33,624 nucleotides of DNA. Source: Burkholderiales bacterium. GTDB taxonomy: Bacteria > Pseudomonadota > Gammaproteobacteria > Burkholderiales > Burkholderiaceae_C. How positions within the stretch are numbered: the stretch's first letter is position 1; the number at the start of each line of letters is the position of its first letter. The stretch covers positions 3,562,507 through 3,596,130 of the forward strand of contig CP070653.1 of assembly GCA_020354665.1 (NCBI GenBank), given 5' to 3'. Positions 7,810 to 15,453 of the stretch are shown here, one piece after another. The notes under the pieces were generated by a model. It was not told the origin of the DNA and searched no databases. It saw only the letters and a program-made list of their open reading frames with translations. The translations under genes were made by a program, and so were the position numbers.

Positions 7810-8429
7810 ATGCGACGTTGGCCATCAGTGCTTCGAGCGTTCGCTATGCAGCGCAAGCGATCTCTTGCGCCTGGATGCTGAACTGGCGGGTTCTGGCGGA
7901 CACACTCATCGGCGCATCGCCCATATTCGCGCGATCGCGGTCAGGGGATTCCAGATTTCCTTGAGGGAATATGCGCTGGCGTTCCAGCGTATACCACCGA
8001 GCTAGCCCTCACAGAGCAGGGCCACTCTGAATCACCGGCCGCCTGTCGCTCGAAACGATCAAAGGAACGCTTGCAGTCTGAAGAAGTCGCACACGCAGCC
8101 GAGCTGTCCGGCAACAAGTGGCCGGGAATGTGAGTTCCCAACGTGGAACTGGTTGCGGACCTTCGTTCTGATCGCCTTGCCGGCCAACGGCTGCTTTCCG
8201 CGAACACACCGAACTGGAAGCGCCGGCCAGGAGCAGACGCACGAACAGGAGCTGCAAAGCGATCGGTCGAAGGCAAACCAATGCGGCTCATGGTTGGCGC
8301 CAGCGACCTACACCTCGCCGGTGGACCTTCCCTTCGACGTCGGGGCTCGCGGCGCGCTTTGCGCCGCTTGAATCGGTTTGGTCGCCGTACCACAATCGTC
8401 CTGGATCCGACGAATTCGGGTGCGTCCAG
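7810..8429. other. Intergenic region, no gene recognised
   Basis: 620 bases between repeat A copy 2 and the YajD gene. Open frames here are short, on both strands and without family motifs. Local composition varies (AT-richer near 7960-8060), which suggests decayed DNA, but nothing can be named. There is no terminator or tRNA. Confidence 0.4.
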
Positions 8430-8792
8430 ATGATTAAAGCGGATCTAGACAGACTGGATCGGGTCGTCGCCGAGGCGCGGCGTAACCGGGAGCAGCGCGA
8501 GCAGCAGTATCGAGAGCGAGCGCTCAAGATCTATCCGTGGATTTGCGGTCGCTGCGCGCGCGAGTTCACGCGTCAGAACCTGCGCGAACTCACGGTTCAT
8601 CACCGGGACCACAACCACGACAACAACCCGTCAGACGGGAGCAACTGGGAGTTGTTGTGCCTGTACTGTCACGACAACGAACACAGCCGTTACCTGGACT
8701 CCGTAGGACGTTCCCTTGCCAGCGAAGCGACACCGCCGGCCACCTACCAGCCCTTCGCGGATCTCGAATCCCTGCTGAAGGGCAGGACGTAG
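8430..8792 (+). CDS. yajD: YajD family HNH nuclease
   Basis: 120 residues, the normal length (E. coli YajD is about 115). After a charged N-terminal helix, the conserved block runs ALKIYPWICGRCAREF, with a CxxC zinc pair, then LRELTVHHRDHNHDNNP (the HNH histidines), then SNWELLCLYCHDNEHS, with the second CxxC and the final His. The C-terminus has the family's PFADL. Proteins of this type are presumed metal-dependent endonucleases; the cellular role is not established. The ATG overlaps the preceding TG (CAGATGATT) without a strong Shine-Dalgarno sequence. Isolated gene. Confidence 0.93.
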   Translation: MIKADLDRLDRVVAEARRNREQREQQYRERALKIYPWICGRCAREFTRQNLRELTVHHRDHNHDNNPSDGSNWELLCLYCHDNEHSRYLDSVGRSLASEATPPATYQPFADLESLLKGRT

Positions 8793-9375
8793 CGGAAGCC
8801 CATGCCGCCGACTACGGCGAACGGGTCGAGCGCATCGGCCACACGTTGTGGCGTAAGGCGACATCCTTTCTGACCGATTGATCGCACTCACCCAGTGAGG
8901 CGCGCAAGGTCATAAACGTGGATCTCGGTTGCAGGGGGCGCCGAGCTGAGTCGCTCCATCCCTGGCCAAAGGCAGCTGTCGAGCACGCAAATCACGGGGC
9001 GTTTGCGGCCACGAGCCGTCCTTCCCGACGCGCTCGAAAATGTTGTCGCGGAGCACCTACGAATGGCAGGTTTCCGGCGAGGAATCTGAGCCCCACTTTG
9101 GCTCGACACGGCCAGTTCCGGACCCTCGCGGCGGACAGCTTCCTGGCATCTCACCGCGCCGATCCGCGCAGCAGTTGGCACGCCGACCACAAGGCACCGC
9201 GCGACTCTCTAGGCAGGTCTTGGCCCGGTCTAGGGTCGTTGGCTGGCGGTTCATCGTCTCGGCGGAGGAGACCGCCGACTGGACGCGCGGGCTCTGCGTC
9301 GCTACGCTTAGCGCCGCGATTCGGCCGCAGGGTTGCGCACTTCCGTAAGCGCCAGGCGCGGCGATAGGGAATGCG
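8793..9375. other. Intergenic region with repeat B
   Basis: 583 bases with no supported CDS. Just after yajD, a different frame reads about 25 protein-like residues ending at a TGA near 8881 (GERVERIGHTLWRKATSFL), which could be a gene scrap but is unplaced. Repeat B copy 1 lies at 9016-9114. The rest shows nothing recognisable. Confidence 0.4.
9016..9114 (+). repeat. Repeat family B, copy 1
   Basis: About 100 bases. It begins CCGTCCTTCCCGACGCGCTC, carries GAATGGCAGGTTTCCGGCGA, and ends TTTGGCTCGACACGGCCA. It matches, in reverse orientation, the tandem pair at 26021-26120 and 26124-26223; its first 45 bases also match 13166-13210. Confidence 0.85.
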
Positions 9376-9689
9376 ATGACCACTCGAGACAGCGCCCTGC
9401 TGGCATTGCTGCTGGCCTGTACCGCGATACCCGTCCTCGATCGCGGGATGGCGCGCTTGGCGATCGAGCGGCGTGTGGCGCGGGTAGGGTTGGAGCCTCT
9501 GGTGTTCCCGTGCGCGGGCTGGCGCACATCCATGCGCTGGGTCCGGTGCTCACCTGCGAGCCGGTCGAGGGGCTGATCGTGCAGTTCTGGGCGGTGACCG
9601 TTGCCAATGCCGGAGAGACCGTGCGCCGCGCCGCGTTGCATCGCGTGCAGGCGGCGGTCGGAGTGCCGGCCGACGAGGTGATCGAATGA
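9376..9689 (+). pseudogene. Unidentified small gene, apparently frameshifted
   Basis: Two frames with coding-like composition join here. The first opens at an ATG at 9376 (start of product: TTRDSALLALLLACTAIPV). From about 9513 the high third-position GC passes to the frame that ends at 9687-9689 (product segments VRGLAHIHALGPVLTCEPVE and AVTVANAGETVRRAALHRV). A single base gain or loss near 9505-9515 would join them into a protein of about 104 residues. The second frame's stop overlaps the ATG of the next gene (ATGA), suggesting translational coupling with the binding-protein gene. The family is not recognised. Alternatives are two unrelated scraps or a sequencing error. Confidence 0.35.
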
Positions 9690-10675
9690 GGCTGCTGCGG
9701 CGTGCGCTCGTGATGGCAAGCGCGCTCGCCGTACCGCAGGCCTGGCTGCTCGCGCAGCCGGCGCGGCCGGCCGTGCCGCGCATTGGCTACCTGTCGCACG
9801 GCTCACCGGTCAGCCACGCCCACCTGCTCGAAGCGTTTCGTCAAGGCCTGCGCGAGCTGGGTTGGCGCGACGGCCAGAACGTCGCCATTGACTATCGCTT
9901 CGCCGAAGGCCAAGTCGAGCGGCTGGCGGCGCTGGCGGCGCAACTGGTCACCGAGCGCGTCGACCTAATCGTCGCGGTGCCCACCGCCGGGGCGGTGGCC
10001 GCACGCCGGGCCACCGCGTCGATCCCGATCGTCGCCATCAGCGTCGCCGATCCGGTCGCACTCGGCCTCGCGGCGAGCCTCGCGCGGCCCGGCGCGAACC
10101 TGACCGGCGTCTCGTACAGCGTGGGGCTCGAATCCATCACCAAGGCGCTGCAGTTGTTCCGCGAGGCGATCCCCACGGCGTCGCGCGTGGCCGTGCTGTC
10201 CAATCCGCGCAACCCCGGCCAGCCGGCCGCGGTGGCGGACATCGCCAAGGCGGGCAGCACGCTAGGATTCGAGCTGCAGTGGCTGCAGGCCGCAGGCGCC
10301 GCCGAGATCGACATCGCGTTCGCGGCCATGGTGCGGGAGCGCGCGGCGGCACTGTTCGTCGCGCCCGATTCGCTGTTCATCCTGCACCGCGCGCGCCTGG
10401 CGGAGCTGAGTTCGAAACACCGGCTGCCGACGATGCACGGCGTGCGCGAGAACGTCGACGCCGGCGGGCTGATGTCCTACGGGCCGAGCATCGTCGCGCA
10501 GGCCCGGCGCGCCGCCGTCTACGTCGACAAGATCCTCAAAGGCGCCAAGCCGGGCGAGTTGCCGATCGAGCAGCCGACCACCTTCGACTTGGTGGTCAAC
10601 CTGAGGACCGCCAGGGCGCTCGGGATCACGATGCCGCAGAGTCTGCTGCTGCGCGCCGACGAGGTGATCGAGTGA
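9686..10675 (+). CDS. ABC-type substrate-binding protein, PF04392 family
   Basis: 329 residues. Signal peptide of about 24 residues (LLRRALVMASALAVPQAWLL, then AQPA), mature start VPRIGYLSHGS. Landmarks are LRELGWRDGQNVAIDYRFAE, RVDLIVAVPTAGAVAARRA, PGANLTGVSYSVG, SRVAVLSNPRNP, AGGLMSYGPSIVAQARRAA and the C-terminal LKGAKPGELPIEQPTTF with LVVNLRTARALG. Periplasmic solute binding; ligand unknown. The ATG overlaps the preceding frame's stop, and GAGGTGATCGA is the likely ribosome-binding site. No transporter subunits are nearby. It is the third member of this family in 7.5 kb and is on the opposite strand from the first two. Confidence 0.92.
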   Translation: MRLLRRALVMASALAVPQAWLLAQPARPAVPRIGYLSHGSPVSHAHLLEAFRQGLRELGWRDGQNVAIDYRFAEGQVERLAALAAQLVTERVDLIVAVPTAGAVAARRATASIPIVAISVADPVALGLAASLARPGANLTGVSYSVGLESITKALQLFREAIPTASRVAVLSNPRNPGQPAAVADIAKAGSTLGFELQWLQAAGAAEIDIAFAAMVRERAAALFVAPDSLFILHRARLAELSSKHRLPTMHGVRENVDAGGLMSYGPSIVAQARRAAVYVDKILKGAKPGELPIEQPTTFDLVVNLRTARALGITMPQSLLLRADEVIE

Positions 10676-11207
10676 AGCGGCGGTCAATACGGCACGCTGG
10701 CTATCCCGCCGGCGTGGCGTCGGCGATGGCGACCGCGACGCCGTTCGGGCAGGCGACCAAACTCGATCTGGTGCTGAACCTGAGGGGCACCATAGCGATC
10801 GGCGACAAGCGGCGTCATTCGACACGCGATGTCATGCTGGTCATGCCGCGTCTTCCGCATCCCGATTCACTGGCTTGCTGCAACTGAGTGTTCACCGCGC
10901 GCATCGTAATGTCGCGGCTGAAGTCCTGCTGCGACTGGCACGTGGATACGACCTTTTACTAACCGCCGAGGACTGCTTCGTGGCGATCAATCTCGGCATC
11001 TGGATGCCCGGTTTGGGTCGGCTGCACTCATTGACGAATGGCTGCTTCCGGAAAGCGCAACTCCAAGGGCCGCTCTTCGGCAATGAATTCGAAAAGGGGT
11101 CCGACCTATCTCGACCCGCAAGGGACGTTCGGTTTGTAAGATTCGAGGCTCCAAAGCGGCCTTTGGCGCGCCGCGGGGGGAAGCGCGGTCTGCGTGCCGC
11201 GATGCGC
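10676..11207. other. Intergenic region, decayed DNA
   Basis: 532 bases between convergent genes. Apart from the PF04392-like scrap at 10750-10803, no gene is supported. The stretch 11030-11110 (around ACGAATGGCTGCTTCCGGAA) has the look of other intergenic repeats of this genome but has no second clear copy in the window. No obvious terminator. Confidence 0.4.
10750..10803 (+). pseudogene. Possible C-terminal scrap of another PF04392 binding protein
   Basis: The frame reads QATKLDLVLNLRGTIAIG, which lines up with the conserved end of this family (here EQPTTFDLVVNLRTARALG at the end of the upstream gene). It is preceded and followed by unrelated residues. Only about 18 residues support it, so it may be chance or the remains of a tandem duplicate. 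Confidence 0.3.
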
Positions 11208-12581
11208 TTACGCAGCGGCCGCGCGCGCCACCGCGTCGCGCCACCCGACGAAGCGTTCCGGCGCGATCGCGCGCAGGCCCGCAACGCGCTCCAGCACGAG
11301 GCGGACGTCGCCGTGGCGGCCCGCTTTCAGCGCGGCGTCGACGAAGAACTGCTCCAGCACGTCCTGCTGGGCGTGGCTGCCCCCGAGCCGGTACATGCCG
11401 CCGAGGGCAGGGCGCATCAGCGCGACCGCCTCGGTATAGCGGCCTGCGGCGTACGCGAGCTGGGCTTCCGCGATCGGCAGCGCGTAGTCGCGAACGATGC
11501 GGGCAACGGTGCCGGGTTCGCGCGCGTACGCGCGCATCCCTTCGACCGTTCGCTGTGCCGCGGCGGTGCGGCCGGTGGCGGTCAGCGCCATCATCCAGTG
11601 CGGCAGCGTGAAGGCCGACGCGCAGTCGCCGATCCGTGCCTCGGCCTTGTCGGCGAGCTCGTCCCAGCGCCGGCCGACGTCGACGCCGAGGCGCTGGAGG
11701 CGAAAGAGCATCGACGCCGCGTTCTGCACGTCGATGTAGACGTCCGGCGAGGCGACGGTCAGCGGCGCGGCGAGGTTGCGAAAGCGCGTGTCGTAGAGCT
11801 CGAGCACGCGCTCGTGGTTGCCGTACTCGAGCTCGAAGAGGGCGAGGTGCCACCACAGGTGGTGCTGCATGTTGTGGCTGCCCTCCCAGTTGGGGGCGAG
11901 CTCGGTCAGCCATGCGATGCCTTCGCTGCGCCGGCCCTGCATCTCCATCACGTGCGCGACCGCGTGCGCGGCCCACAGGTCGCCGGGATCGAGCTCGATC
12001 GCGCGGCGGCCGGAGGGCTCGGCGGCGAGGTAGTTGCCGGCCTCCTCGTGCGCGAACGAATGACAGGCGAGTATCGCCGTGTAGCCGGGGAGCTCCCCGG
12101 ACCAGGCGGGCAGCACCCGCTCGACCGAGCTCACCATGTCCTGCGGCCGGCCGAGCCAGAAATTGGCGAAGTGCGCGAGCCGGAACGCGACCACGTCGAG
12201 CGGATGCTCGCGCAGGATCGATTCCCACAGCGCGATGGTGCGGTCGAGGTCGCCTTCGGCCCAGGCGGTGAGGGCGGCGACGTGGCTGCGCTCGCGCGGC
12301 GTCGCGCCGGCCGCGAGCGATTGCGCCGTCCGCGCCGCGTCGAGCGCGGCCGGAACGGTGGCCTGCTTGTAGGCCATCATCGCGAAGTAGCCCCGCATGC
12401 AATGCGCGAGCGCGAAGTCCGGATCGGCTTCGAGCAGCGCGGCGAGACGGTCGGGCGTGTCGGCGCGCTGGGTGAGGTAGCCAACGATCAGGTGGTCGAA
12501 CGCAGCCGCCGCCGCGGCGCTCGCCGTCGAGATCGCGAGGCCGCGGGCATCGCGACACCGGGTGTTGCTGTTCGTCGTCAT
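11208..12581 (-). CDS. Tetratricopeptide-repeat protein, TTC38-like
   Basis: 457 residues, close to the about 470 of TTC38. Several degenerate TPR helices are visible, for example DPDFALAHCMRGYFAMMAYK (about 52-71), ATPRERSHVAALTAWAEGDL (about 92-111) and AIELDPGDLWAAHAVAHVME (about 194-213). The last continues into MQGRRSEGIAWL, the most characteristic block of the TTC38 family. SHNMQHHLWWHLALFELEYG (about 236-255) is another family block. It has no signal peptide, so it is cytosolic. The function of TTC38 proteins is unknown; TPRs imply protein-protein binding. The ATG follows AGAGGCTCCGCAAC. The 3' end of an IS91-like relic lies 41 bases upstream of the start, so its promoter may lie in or next to that relic. 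Confidence 0.85.
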   Translation of the reverse strand: MTTNSNTRCRDARGLAISTASAAAAAAFDHLIVGYLTQRADTPDRLAALLEADPDFALAHCMRGYFAMMAYKQATVPAALDAARTAQSLAAGATPRERSHVAALTAWAEGDLDRTIALWESILREHPLDVVAFRLAHFANFWLGRPQDMVSSVERVLPAWSGELPGYTAILACHSFAHEEAGNYLAAEPSGRRAIELDPGDLWAAHAVAHVMEMQGRRSEGIAWLTELAPNWEGSHNMQHHLWWHLALFELEYGNHERVLELYDTRFRNLAAPLTVASPDVYIDVQNAASMLFRLQRLGVDVGRRWDELADKAEARIGDCASAFTLPHWMMALTATGRTAAAQRTVEGMRAYAREPGTVARIVRDYALPIAEAQLAYAAGRYTEAVALMRPALGGMYRLGGSHAQQDVLEQFFVDAALKAGRHGDVRLVLERVAGLRAIAPERFVGWRDAVARAAAA

Positions 12582-12622
12582 GTTGCGGAGCCTCTGCTCG
12601 TGCGCGAGGGCCGGAGGGGGCG

Positions 12623-13053
12623 ATAGGGAGTCTAAACACCTTCGCCGTTGGTATCGAAGGCATCGAAGCGACCAAGACCGGGCCAGAGAACGGCCTGCAG
12701 TGGGCGCGTCGAGCGCTGCACGGCGTTGCGTCGCCGGTTCCTGGACCGTTCACAGGCCGCGCCCGCGGCCTTAGCAGCAGGTTTCACCCTGGGGTCGACA
12801 GCGTCGTGCCGACACGGCGCAGCGCGCCGCCCCGCCCGTAGTGCGGCCAGTGGCGGCGTGTGCCCGACGGCGGGTGGCGGGCGCTGCTTAGGCAGCGAGG
12901 TGCGGCCCAGGCTCGCGTCCCAGCGCCCGCGGGCGGCGGCTGCAGGTCCAGCCCCAGATGCGTCACGATCTTCTCGATCAACGGCCGGTCCAGGATGGCC
13001 GCGATGATCTTCAACTAACCCGAGAGCTGCCGGTCGCCAGCGACAGCTCCTGG
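12623..13053 (-). mobile_element. IS91-family transposase C-terminal relic, copy 1
   Basis: The leftward frame from about 13014 reads LKIIAAILDRPLIEKIVTHL, then GLDLQPPPAG: the conserved C-terminus of IS91-type Y2 transposases, which follows their Cys-pair zinc motif. It is then frameshifted. The DNA matches 15090-15449 on the other strand over its length, with about 80 extra bases here, and ends in the same sequence (ATAGGGAGTCTAAACACC read on the plus strand, 12623-12640). Decayed and not functional. The end lies 41 bases from the TTC38-like start codon. Confidence 0.7.
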
Positions 13054-13165
13054 CCGGTTGTTCCCGGTCGCGTTCACGCCCGACAGTTGACCGTCGGGGC
13101 GACCGCCCGCAGCGCCAATCTCCGCTTTGCGCGAGCGGTCGCGATCTCGCCAACCGGCCACAAGC

Positions 13166-13210
13166 AGTCCTTCCCGACGCGCTCGAAAATCTCATCGCGG
13201 AGCGCCTGCT
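13166..13210 (+). repeat. Repeat family B, partial copy
   Basis: About 45 bases (AGTCCTTCCCGACGCGCTCG then AAAATCTCATCGCGGAGCGC) match the first part of repeat B copy 1 at 9016. The match stops abruptly near 13210, so only the left end is present. Confidence 0.65.
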
Positions 13211-13287
13211 GGCGGGCTCTTCGGCGCGACCGGCTGTCGCCGACGCAACGGGAGCGATCTGAGGAACGCGCGTCCTCGGGCCGATGG

Positions 13288-13893
13288 TCATTCGAGCGCG
13301 AGCCAGATTTCGTTGCGGCGCAGGAACCAAGGCGTGAACGGCGGGTTGTAGCGTGAGAGAGTCGGCTCGCCCGTCCAGGACAGTCGCGCCGCGCGCAGGG
13401 CCGCCTCGAGCTTGCCAAGGTGCTCGTCGTAGTTCGCCTGCGACCAGAACCCCGAGTAGCGAATCACCGCGACCCGGCCACCCGGTACTTCGCGCAATCG
13501 CACTCGCGGATCGAGCGGTTCGGGCGCCGAGGCCAGCGTGACGCCCCTGGGCAGGACGAATTGAACGATGTACCCGCCCGGCGCCGGCGCCTGCGTCACC
13601 GGCGCAGTCATCTCCAGCTTCACCGGCGCCGCCGCCTGGGTCACGGGCGCCGTCATCTCGAGTTTCCGGGCGCCTTTGTTCTTGCCAAAGATGTAGCCGG
13701 CCAGGATGCGGAATGCTTCGTTGCCGGCCTGATCCGCCGTTCCGGCCACCAATACCTCCGCCACGACGTACGGCGCGTACAGGCGCACCTCGGCGCCATC
13801 GAGCTGCTGCACCACTTCATAACTGGGTTCTTCGATAGCCATCGCTGCGAGGTGAAGGGTAGACAGGAGAACGCCAAACAGGAAAGCATTCAT
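13288..13893 (-). CDS. SOUL family heme-binding-like protein, exported
   Basis: 201 residues from an ATG at 13893. An open extension exists to 14046, but the chosen start gives a clean signal peptide (MNAFLFGVLLSTLHLAAMA, then IEEPSYEV). The SOUL domain follows: YEVVQQLDGAEVRLYAPYVV, FRILAGYIFGKNKGARKLEM, MTAPVTQ, VPGGRVAVIRYSGFWSQANY, and the C-terminal YNPPFTPWFLRRNEIWL. SOUL proteins bind heme or porphyrin; bacterial members are mostly uncharacterised. The KLEMTAPVTQ block occurs twice in a row (about residues 76-101), a short tandem duplication also seen at DNA level. Location would be periplasmic. Isolated gene between an IS91 relic and the integrase. Confidence 0.88.
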   Translation of the reverse strand: MNAFLFGVLLSTLHLAAMAIEEPSYEVVQQLDGAEVRLYAPYVVAEVLVAGTADQAGNEAFRILAGYIFGKNKGARKLEMTAPVTQAAAPVKLEMTAPVTQAPAPGGYIVQFVLPRGVTLASAPEPLDPRVRLREVPGGRVAVIRYSGFWSQANYDEHLGKLEAALRAARLSWTGEPTLSRYNPPFTPWFLRRNEIWLALE

Positions 13894-14353
13894 CTCTACA
13901 ATCTTCGGTCTGAATGCAGGACCCGTCACGCGCGACGCGTCCACCCAGTGCCGAAGATACGCCGATCGACGTTGCTTCGCCGGTTCGGGTGGAGAAACTC
14001 CGTCTGAAGCAGTGCGCTCGTCAAGCGCGAGACGCCGGCGCAGCATTGATCAGTTCCTGCTGCAACAGTCGGGTGCGTCCCGGTCAACCTCAGGCGGTCG
14101 CGTCGTTTGCCCGTGCGGAACCGGACCACCATGGATTTTCGCCAGTCAGCGGCCGAAGTCATCACGCGCGACTCCATTCGGCGCTGGAGGCCGACGTCTG
14201 CGTCTGCATATGGCCGGGACGATGAGTCGGCGGCCGTGCCCGGAAGCTGACCGTCAGCATGAGCCCGTTCCTTCTCCGGCGCTCGACGGCACGTAGCGGC
14301 TCAATGGCGCTAGAGCGCATCCTGTTCGGCCCTCAACTCGATGGGAGACCATC
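13894..14353. other. Intergenic region upstream of the integrase
   Basis: 460 bases between divergent genes. Frames are short and lack motifs. A ribosome-binding site (GATGGGAGACC) precedes the integrase ATG. No promoter is convincing. The sequence near 14205-14255 (TGGCCGGGACGATGAGTCGG) resembles the GC-rich intergenic repeats of this window but has no full second copy. Confidence 0.4.
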
Positions 14354-14977
14354 ATGGCTACCGCAGGCAATGCCGTTCATCGCGAGCCGTGGAATAAGGG
14401 CAAGATCGTCGGGCAGAAGGCGCCGTTCAAGCTCAAGGACATCTGGGCGCTGCGCGTCCGGCTGCAAATGGAGAACCGAGTGCGAGAGCTCGCGCTCTTC
14501 AATCTCGGCATCGACAGCAAGCTCCGCGGTTGCGATCTCGTCAGCCTCAGAGTCCGGGACATCTGCCACGGCGATCAGGTGGCATCCCGCGCGCTTGTGA
14601 TGCAACACAAGACGCAGCGGCCCGTGCAGTTCGAGATCACACCAGTAACTCGGGATGCCGTGCTGAAGCGGATCAAGCATGCTGGGCTTAGGCCGGAGGA
14701 CTTCATGTTCCCCAGCCGAATCCATGACTCGCCCCATCTGGGGACGCGGCAGTACGCGCGGATCCTTGGAGGATGGGTCGAAGAACTTGGACTCGACCCG
14801 GCCGAGTACGGCACGCACTCGATGCGCAGAACCAAGGCGACGTTGATCTATCGCCGGACCAAGAACCTGCGCGCAGTGCAACGGCTGCTCGGCCACTCCA
14901 AGCTGGAATCGACCGTGCGGTACCTCGGCATTGAGGTGGACGACGCCCTGGAGATCTCCGAGCAGACTGAGATCTGA
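14354..14977 (+). CDS. Compact tyrosine recombinase/integrase (catalytic domain only)
   Basis: 207 residues. All catalytic positions of the tyrosine recombinase fold are visible: Arg58 (SKLRGCDLVSLRVRD), Lys86 (MQHKTQRPV), His155 and Arg158 (GTHSMRRTKATLIY), His181 (LLGHSKLES) and the nucleophile Tyr190 (TVRYLGIEV). The N-terminal core-binding (SAM-like) domain of about 100 residues found in XerC/D and most integrases is missing. Proteins of this short form occur as stand-alone genes, so it need not be truncated. The start is supported by GGGAGACC. No excisionase, att site or cargo pair is evident beside it. It lies between two outward-pointing IS91 relics (12.6-13.0 and 15.1-15.4 kb). Confidence 0.9.
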   Translation: MATAGNAVHREPWNKGKIVGQKAPFKLKDIWALRVRLQMENRVRELALFNLGIDSKLRGCDLVSLRVRDICHGDQVASRALVMQHKTQRPVQFEITPVTRDAVLKRIKHAGLRPEDFMFPSRIHDSPHLGTRQYARILGGWVEELGLDPAEYGTHSMRRTKATLIYRRTKNLRAVQRLLGHSKLESTVRYLGIEVDDALEISEQTEI

Positions 14978-15089
14978 TCGGCCAGCAGTACCGGCCGTCC
15001 ATTGGAAGTTGCTCGCGGCTCCCATCGGACGGCCAGCCGGCTGCACAGCGCAGCGACGATCAGCTTCGTGGCGACGCTTCCGACTCACG

Positions 15090-15449
15090 GTCCCGGCCAC
15101 CACCTGTCGCTGGCGACAGGCGGCTTGCAGGCGACCTGAAGAACATCGCGGCCATCCTGGAGCGGCCGGTGATCGAGAAGATCCGCGCACCTGAGACTGG
15201 AGCCACAGCCACCGCCCAAGACACCGGCGCGCGAGCTGGTGCCGCATCACGCGCTGAGCCGCGCCTCGCGTCGGCACGACGCTGTCGACGCCAAGGTGAA
15301 CCCTGATGCTGAGGCCGCGGGCGCGGCCAGGGAACGGTCCAGGAACCGGCGACGCAGGGCCGTGCGGCGATCGACGCGCTCACTTCAGGAGTTTTTGGCC
15401 CGGTCTTGATCGCTCCGATGTCAAGGGCGATGGTGTTTAAACTTCCTAT
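15090..15449 (+). mobile_element. IS91-family transposase C-terminal relic, copy 2
   Basis: The rightward frame from about 15136 reads LKNIAAILERPVIEKI, then a frameshift leads to HLRLEPQPPPKTPAREL: the C-terminal end of an IS91-type transposase. It is a diverged reverse-orientation copy of 12623-13053, sharing the upstream CTGTCGCTGGCGAC and the same terminal sequence (GGTGTTTAAACTTCCTAT, 15432-15449). It ends five bases before the stop codon of the DpgC-like gene. 14978-15089, between the integrase and this relic, holds no gene, but ACTCACGGTCCCGGCCA at its end matches the end of repeat A. Confidence 0.7.
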
Positions 15450-15453
15450 GACT

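Noticed and set aside
9333-9689. Single continuous 118-residue gene before the third PF04392 gene
   Set aside because: Coding-like composition is confined to its second half; the first half is better in the frame starting at 9376, so a frameshifted gene is the better reading.
10875-12626. Very long rightward open frame (over 580 codons) opposite the TTC38-like gene
   Set aside because: It is antisense to a protein with clear family blocks; the product is Arg/Ala/Gly-rich low-complexity sequence without motifs, typical of high-GC shadow frames.
10987-12753. Long leftward open frame overlapping the TTC38-like gene in another frame
   Set aside because: Composition is almost only Arg, Ala, Gly and Pro, and no start signal or motif is present; shadow of the real gene.
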